Assembly: GCF_013870525.1 (NCBI RefSeq) | Contig: NZ_JACBXD010000002.1 | Span: 62,001-126,000, forward strand | DNA from: Amycolatopsis pittospori | GTDB taxonomy: Bacteria; Actinomycetota; Actinomycetes; Mycobacteriales; Pseudonocardiaceae | DNA length: 64,000 nt | Direction: 5' to 3' | Shown: positions 27,301-34,681 of the stretch, piece after piece | Position numbering within the stretch: position 1 is the stretch's first letter | Layout of the letters: every line of letters begins with the position of its first letter | Translations under genes and position numbers: made by a program | Notes under the pieces: generated by a model | What the model saw: the letters and a program-made list of their open reading frames with translations, nothing else | Database searches by the model: none | What the model was told of the DNA's origin: nothing

Positions 27301-28460
27301 AGGTACCCACCGGCGAGCCCGACCCCGGCGATACCGATCTCCCCCGGTTCGCCCGCCGCCAGGGCCCGCGGCTCGTCCGGATCGAGGATGACGACCGAGT
27401 AGGTGGGCAAGGGCACGCCGATGGTCACCGGCCGGTCCGGTTTCAGCACCGCCCACGTCGCGGTGACCGTGGCCTCGGTCGGGCCGTAGACGTTGAGGAA
27501 CCGCCGTTCCGGACGGAACCACCGGCGGACGAGGTCTTCGGGGCAGGCCTCGCCGGAGACCAGGAGGAACCGCAGCCGCGGCAGGTCCTCGTCGAGGCTG
27601 GCCAGCAGGGTCGGGACGCAGCACAACGCGGTGACCTCGTTGTCCCGCAGGAATTCGAGGAGTTCGTGACCCACCAGGCTGGTACCGCCGGGTTTCGGCA
27701 CGAGCGTCGCGCCGGACAGCAGCGGCACCCAGATCTCCTCGACCGAGAAGTCGAACGCGATCGTCATGCCCTGGTAGACCCGATCGGTGTCCAGGATGCC
27801 GTAGACGTCGGCGGCGACGCGGACGAAGTTGCAGATCGCGGCATGGTCGATCGTCACGCCTTTGGGGCGCCCGGTCGAGCCGGACGTGTAGACGATGTAG
27901 CAGAGTTCGTCGGCCGGAACGCCCTTCTCGGCCTCGCTGAGGCGTGCGCCCGGCAGGGCGGCGATCCGGTCTTCGTCCTCGTCGAGGCAGAGCAGATCGA
28001 CGCTGCCGGGCTCGAACCGGTCACGCAGGCCGGAGGTCGACACCACCAGCCGGACTCCGGCGTCCTGGACGATGTAGCCCAGCCGATCGTCCGGGAAACC
28101 CGTGTCCAGCGGCACATACGCGGCGTTGATCTTGAGCGCCGCGAGCATCGCGACGTAGGGATGCACCGGCTCGTCGAACAGCAGCCCGACCCTGTCGCCG
28201 GGCAGCACGCCGTGCGCCCGCAGACGGCGGGCCAGGCGATTGGCCCGCTCGTCCAGACCGGCGAAGGTGAGTTTCGTGCCCGCCGCGTCCACCGCGAGGC
28301 GATCACCGAGGCCGTCTGCGCTCAACCGGTCGCAAAGTCCCTCGTACAACTGCTCCAGCCGCTCGCCGGCACGCCATCGGATCCGCTGTTCGTGGCCCTC
28401 GCACGTCAAGACCAGCCCGTCGGTGGTGAACGAACCGGCGGGCTGTCCGTACGGGCTCAT
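24396..28460 (-). CDS. Pls-type membrane NRPS, predicted poly(2,4-diaminobutyrate) synthetase
   Basis: 1354 residues, close to the ~1,320 of epsilon-poly-lysine synthetase. A domain ~30-530: 'YTSGSTGRPKGV' (~190), 'NVYGPTEA' (~325), 'YRTGDLG' (~410), final Lys in 'AGKADRKNLP'. T domain with 'YGADSLLLAK' (Ser ~577). Then six membrane helices in three pairs (~638-705, 872-940, 1128-1187) separated by three soluble hexapeptide-like domains, the layout of Pls C1-C2-C3. There is no ordinary condensation or thioesterase domain. Hand-read specificity code D-F-E-C-L-S-V-V-T-K has an acidic residue fitting a basic side chain. Its ATG overlaps the kinase stop (ATGA). Expected to make an iso-peptide homopolymer at the membrane. 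Confidence 0.85.
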   Translation of the reverse strand: MSPYGQPAGSFTTDGLVLTCEGHEQRIRWRAGERLEQLYEGLCDRLSADGLGDRLAVDAAGTKLTFAGLDERANRLARRLRAHGVLPGDRVGLLFDEPVHPYVAMLAALKINAAYVPLDTGFPDDRLGYIVQDAGVRLVVSTSGLRDRFEPGSVDLLCLDEDEDRIAALPGARLSEAEKGVPADELCYIVYTSGSTGRPKGVTIDHAAICNFVRVAADVYGILDTDRVYQGMTIAFDFSVEEIWVPLLSGATLVPKPGGTSLVGHELLEFLRDNEVTALCCVPTLLASLDEDLPRLRFLLVSGEACPEDLVRRWFRPERRFLNVYGPTEATVTATWAVLKPDRPVTIGVPLPTYSVVILDPDEPRALAAGEPGEIGIAGVGLAGGYLNRPDLTERAFIPDFLDIGYNPSRRIYRTGDLGRITPEGEIEYHGRADTQVKIRGYRVELTEIESVLLRIPGIAQAVVDIHHPEPGRTELVAYYSLRRDSADIDAGELRRRLGELLPGYMVPAYLERLGHIPLTPAGKADRKNLPVPSNPRAASHTDYVAPATETEHRLAEALGRVLGVERISATGNFFDDYGADSLLLAKFCAAVRERGDLAPLSAKDVYLNPTVRGLAESLPPMTPGTVARAEEPYRAGTGSYVLCGLFQFLAFLAYAAGSGWILDTGFAWIAEATGFVDGYLRAAGLGLVVFVVLSVLPILVKWLLVGRWKPGEIPLWSLGYLRFWTTKTLIRFSPLMLFTGTPLYSFYLRSLGADIGKGAVILSRNPPVCTDLLSVGAGAVIRKDAFFPCYRARAGRIQTGRVTLGDNAFVGEMTVLDIGTTLGEDAQLGHSSCLNSGQSVPGGESWHGSPARASTVDYRALGTVTRSRLRPFAFCVSSLLLLLLVTLPATLGGADVLTERWFTASADFTNWAFYRDQIVNSALLYFGALLLGLAVVLTIPRLLNRFLRPDRVYPLYGRHFAIQRTIARLTNLRAYTYLFGDSSYIVHYLRGLGYDLSKVQQTGSNFGVEVKHETPFLSTVGTGTMVSDGLSLLNADFSASSFRLRRASVAPQAFLGNEIAFPPGARIGRNCLLATKVLVPLDGPIRENVGLLGSPAFEIPRTVRRDTGFEHLGTGDALRRGLRAKNRHNTLTILVYLLVHWLHLFGIGLVGTAAGALHERLGALAVGGGIIATLLFSVAFFVSTELAVQGFRAMRPRFCSIYDPVFWRHERFWKMSPARYLALFDGTPFKTFLWRRLGVRIGRRVFDDGCAIPERSLVSIGDDCVLNLHTVLQGHSLEDGTFKSDHIVIGDACTIGTGAFVHYGVTMGEGAIVEADAFLMKGTAAPARTRWQANPAVELDTAPEITTAARRLP

Positions 28461-29725
28461 GTCCGGTCCTCCGACAGGCCGAAGGAGTCGTGCAGCGCGC
28501 GGACGGTCGTGTCGACGGCGTCGGCGGGAATGACGGCGGTGAGCCTCGACTGCGAGGTCGTCATCGCCGGCACGGTGACGCGCTGATCGGCGATGATCCG
28601 CAGCAGTTCGGGCAGACAGCCGGGTGGATCGAGCAGCGCCGTGCCGATCACGGAAACCGAGCCGAGTTCGTCGAGGACCGTGGAGCGGGCTCCCAGATCC
28701 ATCGCGAGCGCGGCGATCGGTACGCCGAGCGGCTCCGAACCCCGCACGGTGAACCGCAGTTCGCCGGGATCGGGCCAGCTCAGGTTGTCCGGTTTCACCC
28801 CGTGGGCGGCGAGGCTCGTGAGTACTCGGGCGTAGTGGTCCGGGCCGGAGGCGGAAACCTGGACCCGCACCAGCCGCACGTCGCGTTCGTGGGCGATGCC
28901 GATGACCCGGGGAGCGCCCTCCATCGGCGGTTCCTTCGCCGTGACCACGGTGGAAGGCCCCGCGATCGAGGAGTGCTTCACGTGGACGGCGATCCCATGA
29001 CGGCGGGCCAGCTCGACGGACCGGGGATGCAGGACGCGGGCACCGAGGCCGGCGAGCTCGACCATGGCGTCGTAGGAGATCGTGCGGACCGGACGGGTGT
29101 CCGGCACGATCCGGGGATCGGCAGTGCGGACACCGTGGACGTCGGTGAGGATCTCGCATTCGGAACCGCCGAGCGCGGCCGCGAGCGCCACGGCGGTGGT
29201 GTCGGACCCGCCACGGCCCAGTGTCACCAGTTCGCCGTTCGCGTCGCGTCCCTGGAATCCGGCGACCACGACGACCTGGACGTCACGCAATCTCGCCAGG
29301 ATCCGGTCGGGATCGACCCGCACGATCGTCCCCGCTCCCGGTTCGCCGCTCACCTCGATTCCCGCCTGGTCACCCGAGAGCGAGACCGCTCCGACCCCGC
29401 GCTCGGCCAGCGCCAGGGCGAGTACCGCGGCGGCGGCCTGTTCGCCGGTCGCCATCAGCTGATCGAGCTCCCGGGGAAGCGGCGGCTCGGCGAATTCCGC
29501 GGCCAAAGCGATCAGCTTGTCCGTGGTGTCCCCCATGGCGGACACGACCACGACCACCCGATCGCCCGCTTCGGTGAGCGCGGCCACTTCGGTGGCCACG
29601 TCGCTCACCATTCCCGGTGTGGCCAGCGACGACCCACCGTATTTTCGTATGACCAGTCCCCCGCTTCGTACCGACCGTAAGGATGGAGCCAACCCGACAT
29701 CGAGATCCTGGGAAGAATTCACCAT
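28457..29725 (-). CDS. ask: Aspartate kinase (dedicated copy)
   Basis: 422 residues, normal for actinobacterial aspartokinase. 'VIRKYGGSSLATP' (ATP site), 'VVVSAMGDTTDKL', 'GRGGSDTTAVALAAAL' and 'LTDVHGVRTADPRI' are intact. The C-terminal ACT region is divergent: where housekeeping enzymes have NIDMIxQN this one has 'GVKPDNLSWPD', so lysine/threonine feedback may be weakened. It makes aspartyl phosphate, feeding aspartate semialdehyde and then diaminobutyrate. ATG 29725 has AAGGA just upstream; longer in-frame starts reach into the AT-rich leader. First gene of the ask-NRPS-aminotransferase operon. Confidence 0.88.
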   Translation of the reverse strand: MVNSSQDLDVGLAPSLRSVRSGGLVIRKYGGSSLATPGMVSDVATEVAALTEAGDRVVVVVSAMGDTTDKLIALAAEFAEPPLPRELDQLMATGEQAAAAVLALALAERGVGAVSLSGDQAGIEVSGEPGAGTIVRVDPDRILARLRDVQVVVVAGFQGRDANGELVTLGRGGSDTTAVALAAALGGSECEILTDVHGVRTADPRIVPDTRPVRTISYDAMVELAGLGARVLHPRSVELARRHGIAVHVKHSSIAGPSTVVTAKEPPMEGAPRVIGIAHERDVRLVRVQVSASGPDHYARVLTSLAAHGVKPDNLSWPDPGELRFTVRGSEPLGVPIAALAMDLGARSTVLDELGSVSVIGTALLDPPGCLPELLRIIADQRVTVPAMTTSQSRLTAVIPADAVDTTVRALHDSFGLSEDRT

Positions 29726-30120
29726 TTTCCTTAATAGATCGCTATCATGAGTCAGAGTTGCACTCGCCACGGAAGTGCTTGCAGGACAACACTTCTTCAG
29801 GTCCAGGGCGTGGCCGCCGGGCGGCCGGTGCGACAGAAATGGAAAGTAGTGCGAGAAACTTTGCGCGGGTACCTCCATCCGTACGAAAGCGCAGACCGCC
29901 CACACCTTCAGGCCATAACACGATGACATCGAGCAAGGACATGCGGATGAACAGCCCACTTCGATGGAATTAGGGCAAATGAATGAAGTATTCGCATCGA
30001 CTTCGAAATTCGGCCGGATATCCGAGCCGGGGTCCGGAAATTAATTAGTCAGCGCACGGAAAGGTACGATATCCTGCCTCGGCGGGGAGAAATCCGTCAA
30101 AGCGGTCATGGGGGTTGATA
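29726..30120. promoter_or_regulatory. AT-richer divergent control region
   Basis: 395 bp between the aspartate kinase (minus) and the aldo/keto reductase (plus). It is visibly richer in A and T than the coding DNA, for instance around 29735-29765 and 29970-30075, and holds no gene I trust. It should contain promoters for both directions; a weak -10-like TACGAT lies at 30065-30070. It marks the right edge of the biosynthetic region. Confidence 0.45.
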
Positions 30121-31086
30121 GTGAAGTCGAACCGGCTCGGACACACCGACGTCGAGGTGACGCGATTGGGATTCGGCGGCGGACCGCTCGGCGGACTGTT
30201 CGCGCCACTGGACGACGAGACGGCCGCGGCGACGCTGGCAGCGGCCTGGGACGGCGGGATCCGTTACTACGACACGTCACCGCATTACGGCATCGGGCAT
30301 TCCGAGCGCAGGATCGGCGAGTTCCTCCGTGGCCGACCGCGTGATTCGTTCACCCTGTCGACGAAGGTCGGCCGGCTGCTGGTGCCGCAGGACGCCGACG
30401 GGAACCTGGACCCGGCCGGTTTCCACGTGCCCGCGACACATCGCCGGGTACGAGACTTCACGCGCGACGGAATCCGGCGCGGTGTCGAGGATTCGCTGGA
30501 GCGGATGGGCTTGGACCGGATCGACGTCCTGTACCTGCACGACGCCGAGGAATTCTTCGACGACGCGCTGCGCGACGGCTACCCGGCGCTGGCGGAACTG
30601 CGATCGGAAGGGATCGTCGGCGCGATCGGTGCCGGTATGTACGACACGGCCATGCTCACCACCTTGGTGAAGGAAGCGGACGTCGACGTGGTCATGCAAT
30701 CCGGCCGTTACACGCTGCTCGACCACAGCGCGCTCGACACGTTCCTGCCCGCCTGCGAAGAACGCGGCGTCTCGGTGATCGCGGCGTCGATCTTCAACTC
30801 CGGGCTGCTCGCCGTACCGCGGCCGGACGAAACCGCGTACTTCGACTACGAGGCCGTGACACCGGACATCCTGGCCCGGGCGAACAAGATCGCCGACGTC
30901 TGCGAAGCGCACGGTGTGACACTTCCCCAGGCGGCCATGGCCTTCCCACTGCGGCACCCGGCCGTCGCCGGGATCGCGGTCGGGATGCGGTCCGCCGAGG
31001 AGGCACGGCGCAACGTCGAGTCGTTCGCGATGGAGGTGCCGGCGGGGGTCTGGACCGATCTTCGCGCCGCGGGTCTGATCCTGTGA
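30121..31086 (+). CDS. Aldo/keto reductase, aldose 1-dehydrogenase-like
   Basis: About 321 residues with a TIM-barrel AKR pattern: 'LGFGGGPLGGLF', 'WDGGIRYYDTSPHYGIGHSE' containing the Asp-Tyr catalytic pair, 'STKVGRLL' with the catalytic Lys, and 'YLHDAEEF' with the His. This branch resembles D-threo-aldose 1-dehydrogenase/L-fucose dehydrogenase and pyridoxal 4-dehydrogenase. GTG 30121 follows GGGGG at a good distance; TTG 30115 is an alternative. It may border or belong to the biosynthetic region; nothing in its sequence ties it to Dab or tryptophan. Confidence 0.85.
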   Translation: MKSNRLGHTDVEVTRLGFGGGPLGGLFAPLDDETAAATLAAAWDGGIRYYDTSPHYGIGHSERRIGEFLRGRPRDSFTLSTKVGRLLVPQDADGNLDPAGFHVPATHRRVRDFTRDGIRRGVEDSLERMGLDRIDVLYLHDAEEFFDDALRDGYPALAELRSEGIVGAIGAGMYDTAMLTTLVKEADVDVVMQSGRYTLLDHSALDTFLPACEERGVSVIAASIFNSGLLAVPRPDETAYFDYEAVTPDILARANKIADVCEAHGVTLPQAAMAFPLRHPAVAGIAVGMRSAEEARRNVESFAMEVPAGVWTDLRAAGLIL

Positions 31087-31160
31087 TCGCCTTAGCGGAA
31101 AGTTAGCGGTCCCGCCTACCGTTCGCGGATCGATCACCGAGCGCGAAGGCAGGGAAACGC

Positions 31161-31553
31161 ATGTCGATCTCAGCGAACGCGAAAAGGGTCACCACCGTGC
31201 TGTCGATAGCCACGGCCCTCTCGGCAGGGGTCTTGACGGGCACCGCGTCGGCCGACGTCGAGGTCGTCTGCAACGCGTACTACTGCAACTCGACGAGCGG
31301 GAAGGACGGCAAGATCAACCGGGTGGACGCGCTCCGCGGCGAACTCATCCTCGGCACGACGGGCTTCTTCGAAGTGTTCCTGCCGGACGGCACCAAGCGC
31401 ACCGGCCCCACGAACACCGCGCGAAACCACTTGTTCTATATCAACAAGACCTTCAACTCCGGGCTGATCTGTCTTCGGTACTTCGAGCGCATCAAGCCGG
31501 GCGTATTCCAGGAGCAGGGCAAAGCGACCTGCACCAGCATCCCCATCGACTGA
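31161..31553 (+). CDS. Small secreted protein of unknown function
   Basis: 130 residues with a clear signal peptide (MSISANAKRVTTVLSIATAL...ASA, cleavage near residue 30). The mature part has four cysteines (two in 'VVCNAYYCN', then 'LICLRYF' and 'ATCTS') likely forming two disulfides. No family recognised. The ATG at 31161 follows GCAGGGAAACGC. Exported and folded outside the cell, by inference. Confidence 0.72.
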   Translation: MSISANAKRVTTVLSIATALSAGVLTGTASADVEVVCNAYYCNSTSGKDGKINRVDALRGELILGTTGFFEVFLPDGTKRTGPTNTARNHLFYINKTFNSGLICLRYFERIKPGVFQEQGKATCTSIPID

Positions 31554-31580
31554 CTCACGCGGCGGTCTCACCGCACGTCG

Positions 31581-32015
31581 TCAGTCGAGGCAGAACTCGT
31601 TTCCCTCGATGTCCCGCATGTTGATGCAGGACTCGTTCTCTTCGTCGGCGAGCAGAACCTGATCGCGGATCGCGCCGAGCGCGACCAGCCGCTCGCATTC
31701 GGCCTCGAGGACCGCGAGGCGCTCTTCACCCACGAGTCCGGTGCCGACACGCACGTCGAGGTGCACCCGGTTCTTGACGACCTTGCCCTCGGGAACGCGC
31801 TGGAAGTACAGCCGCGGCCCCTCCCCTGTGGGGTCACCGCACGCGAACCCGGCGCCCCGGCGCTCGGGCGGCAGCGAATTCTCGTAATCGTCCCAGGTGG
31901 CGAACCCCTCGGGAGGCTGCGGAACGACGTATCCCAGGATCTCGCACCAGAAACGGGCGACGCGCTCAGGATCCGCGCAATCGAAGGTGACCTGGAACTT
32001 CTTGATCGACGCCAT
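31581..32015 (-). CDS. VOC (glyoxalase/bleomycin-resistance fold) protein
   Basis: 144 residues with the two beta-alpha-beta-beta-beta modules of the vicinal oxygen chelate fold: opening 'IKKFQVTFDCADPERVARFW' and closing 'ESCINMRDIEGNEFCLD', where the final Glu region supplies a metal ligand in active members. Proteins of this subgroup, common in actinomycetes, mostly have no known substrate. Convergent with the secreted protein gene upstream. Confidence 0.82.
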   Translation of the reverse strand: MASIKKFQVTFDCADPERVARFWCEILGYVVPQPPEGFATWDDYENSLPPERRGAGFACGDPTGEGPRLYFQRVPEGKVVKNRVHLDVRVGTGLVGEERLAVLEAECERLVALGAIRDQVLLADEENESCINMRDIEGNEFCLD

Positions 32016-32256
32016 GGTTCGACCCTATCCCTTGAGACTTCGGGCGACGGCGGCGTGGTCGGTCCGGGCCGGACGGCGCGCGAGGCGCTCACCTGTCCCG
32101 GGACGATCATCGCGTCCCCACCGCGAGACCGTGCCGCGGCGTGTCTTTAGCGGTTTGTGCGCATTTCTCGTAGAGCCGTAACAACTTTCGGTCTTCTCAC
32201 GCCATACCGACTGGAGTCGCGTTCGTTCCGGTCCCCCGGCGCAGGAGGAGTTCGTT

Positions 32257-34584
32257 GTGATGGGTTCTCGCCGTCCGCTGTTCTCGAGAAAATCACTGTT
32301 CCCGCGAAGATCACGACGAGCGCTGGCGGTGGGCGTGGTCGGGCCGCTCGTCGGCGCCCTCGCGGTCGCGGTCGTCGCCACGGCGCCCGCCGAAGCCGCG
32401 GTTCCCACCGGTTTCACCGACACGGTGGCGATCGGCGGGCTCAGCTCGCCGACCGCCACCGCGTTCGCGCCGGACGGCCGGGTGTTCATCGCGGAGAAGA
32501 GCGGCCTGGTCAAGGTCTTCGACTCGCTCGCCGACACGACGGCGACGGTCTTCGCCGACCTCCGCACACAGACACAGGACTTCTGGGATCGCGGCCTGCT
32601 CGGGCTGGCCGTCGACCCCGCCTTCCCCACCAGGCCGTACGTCTACGTCTCCTATACCTTCGACGCGCTGCCCGGCGGCACCGCGCCGCGGTGGGGTGAC
32701 GCCTGCCCGACCCCGCCGGGCGCCACCGCCAAGGGCTGTGTCGTCACCGGCCGGATCTCCCAGCTGACCATGGGCCCGGCCGGCACGGCCGTCAGCGAGA
32801 AACCGCTCGTCACGGGCTGGTGCCAGCAGTTCCCCAGCCACTCGGTCGGTTCGCTCGCCTTCGGGCCGGACGGTGCCCTGTACGCGGGCGGCGGCGACGG
32901 CGCCAGCTTCAACTTCGCCGACTACGGCCAGGTCGAGAACCCCTGCGCCGACCCGCCCTCGCCCGCCGGGACGAACCTCGCGCCGCCGACGGCCGAAGGC
33001 GGCGCGCTGCGTTCGCAGTCACCGCGACGTCCCGCCGGGCAGCCGGTGCTGCTCAACGGTGCGTTGCTGCGCCTCGACCCCGACACCGGCGAAGGCGCAC
33101 CCGGTAACCCCTTCGCGAACAGCACCGACGCCAACGCCAAGCGCGTGATCGCCTACGGCGGGCGGAACCAGTTCCGGTTCGGCTTCCGGCCGGGTACCGG
33201 CGAGCTGTGGGCCGGCGACGTCGGCTGGGACACCTGGGAGGAGATCAACCGCGTCGCCGATGTCGGCGACTCAGTGGCGGAGAACTTCGGCTGGCCCTGT
33301 TACGAGGGCAACGCCAGGCAGGCCGGTTACGACGGCGCGAACCTCGACCGGTGCGAGTCCCTGTACACCTCCGGCGGGCAGGCCGCGCCGTACTACGCCT
33401 ACAACCACAACGCCAAGGTGGTCGCGGGCGACCCGTGTCCCACCGGTGGCTCCTCGATCAGCGGCATCGCCTTCGAATCCGGGAGCAACTACCCCGCCGA
33501 GTACGCCGGCGCGCTGTTCTTCGCCGACTCCTCCCGAGGGTGCATCTGGGCCATGCAGACCGTCGCCGGTCAGCCGAGCCCGAGCCGCCTGGTGCCCTTC
33601 GTGACCGGCGTCAACATCCCGGTGCAGGTACTCACCGGCCCGGGTGGCGACCTGTTCTACGTCGCGCTGGGCAGCGGTGAACTCCACCGCGTGAGCCGTC
33701 CCGGCGGCACCAACCGGCCGCCGGTCGCGGTCGCCACGGCGAGCCCGACGAGTGGCCCGGCGCCACTGGCCGTCCAGTTCGACGGCACCGGTTCCACCGA
33801 CCCGGACGCCGGTGACACCCTCTCCTACGCCTGGGACCTCGACGCCGACGGCGCGTACGACGACTCGTCGGCCTCCCGGCCGACCTGGACCTACACGACG
33901 GCCGCCGCCGTGGACGCCGGCCTGCGGGTGACGGACTCCCACGGCGCGAGTGCGACGACGGCGGTGCGGGTGACCGTCGGTACCCCGCAGGGCCTCGATC
34001 CGGTACCGGTCATCGACAGTCCGACCGGCACCCTGACCTGGTCGGTCGGCCAGACGGTGCCGTTCTCCGGCCGCGCGGTCGACGCCCAGGACGGCCAGCT
34101 CCCGCCGTCGGCGCTGACCTGGCGGCTCGCGATCCGGCACTGCGCGGCCAACGGGACCTGCCATACGCACAACGTCCAGGACTTCCCCGGCGTCGCGTCC
34201 GGCTCGTTCGTCGCGCCGGACCACGAATACCCGTCGTACCTGCAACTGACCCTGACCGCGACCGACTCGGGCGGCCGCACGGGCAGCAAGACCGTCGATC
34301 TCCAGCCGAAGACGGTGGCGCTGAACTTCACCTCCAGCCCCAGTCAGGCGATGCTCACCGTCGGCGGGACCCAGCAGCGCACGCCGTTCTCCCGGACGGT
34401 GATCGCCGGATCCACCAACTCGATCAGCGCGGACAGCCCGCAGAACCTGCCACCACTCAACCTGAAGTACGCCTACACCGGCTGGGCGCACGGCGGCGCG
34501 CGGACGCAGAACATCGTCGCACCGGGTACTTCCACGACGTACCAGGCGAAATACCGGCTCTGCTGGCTGCTTCAGCCCTGCTGA
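32257..34584 (+). CDS. Secreted PQQ-type sugar/sorbosone dehydrogenase with PKD domain
   Basis: 775 residues. Signal peptide at ~20-48 (ending APAEAA). The six-bladed propeller of the soluble glucose/sorbosone dehydrogenase family spans ~50-480 ('GLSSPTATAFAPDGRVFIAEK', 'DRGLLGLAVDPAF', 'SHSVGSLAFGPDG', 'GRNQFRFGFRP'). A PKD domain follows at ~490-575 and a C-terminal beta region. It would oxidise a sugar or sugar-like compound outside the cell with PQQ. Start GTG 32257 or ATG 32260, both served by GGAGGAG. A hairpin terminator lies at 34599-34631. Confidence 0.85.
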   Translation: MMGSRRPLFSRKSLFPRRSRRALAVGVVGPLVGALAVAVVATAPAEAAVPTGFTDTVAIGGLSSPTATAFAPDGRVFIAEKSGLVKVFDSLADTTATVFADLRTQTQDFWDRGLLGLAVDPAFPTRPYVYVSYTFDALPGGTAPRWGDACPTPPGATAKGCVVTGRISQLTMGPAGTAVSEKPLVTGWCQQFPSHSVGSLAFGPDGALYAGGGDGASFNFADYGQVENPCADPPSPAGTNLAPPTAEGGALRSQSPRRPAGQPVLLNGALLRLDPDTGEGAPGNPFANSTDANAKRVIAYGGRNQFRFGFRPGTGELWAGDVGWDTWEEINRVADVGDSVAENFGWPCYEGNARQAGYDGANLDRCESLYTSGGQAAPYYAYNHNAKVVAGDPCPTGGSSISGIAFESGSNYPAEYAGALFFADSSRGCIWAMQTVAGQPSPSRLVPFVTGVNIPVQVLTGPGGDLFYVALGSGELHRVSRPGGTNRPPVAVATASPTSGPAPLAVQFDGTGSTDPDAGDTLSYAWDLDADGAYDDSSASRPTWTYTTAAAVDAGLRVTDSHGASATTAVRVTVGTPQGLDPVPVIDSPTGTLTWSVGQTVPFSGRAVDAQDGQLPPSALTWRLAIRHCAANGTCHTHNVQDFPGVASGSFVAPDHEYPSYLQLTLTATDSGGRTGSKTVDLQPKTVALNFTSSPSQAMLTVGGTQQRTPFSRTVIAGSTNSISADSPQNLPPLNLKYAYTGWAHGGARTQNIVAPGTSTTYQAKYRLCWLLQPC

Positions 34585-34598
34585 CCCAGCGTCCCGGT

Positions 34599-34631
34599 CG
34601 CGTCCCGGTCGCGTCTCGCGGCCGGGACGCG
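34599..34631 (+). terminator. Hairpin after the sugar dehydrogenase gene
   Basis: A perfect 10-bp stem (CGCGTCCCGG at 34599-34608 with its complement at 34622-34631) and a 13-base loop, 15 bp after the stop codon. No T-run follows, which is common for actinomycete terminators. Confidence 0.65.
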
Positions 34632-34681
34632 GTCGTTACCGTGCTCATCGATCCTGGACTCGACGATGCCGAGGTCCGGCG

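Noticed and set aside
24396..28460. Siderophore or ordinary peptide NRPS
   Set aside because: A single A-T module with six membrane helices and no condensation or thioesterase domain does not match.
24552..28586. Long plus-strand frames antisense to the NRPS
   Set aside because: Low-complexity charged translations without motifs; the NRPS on the minus strand explains the region.
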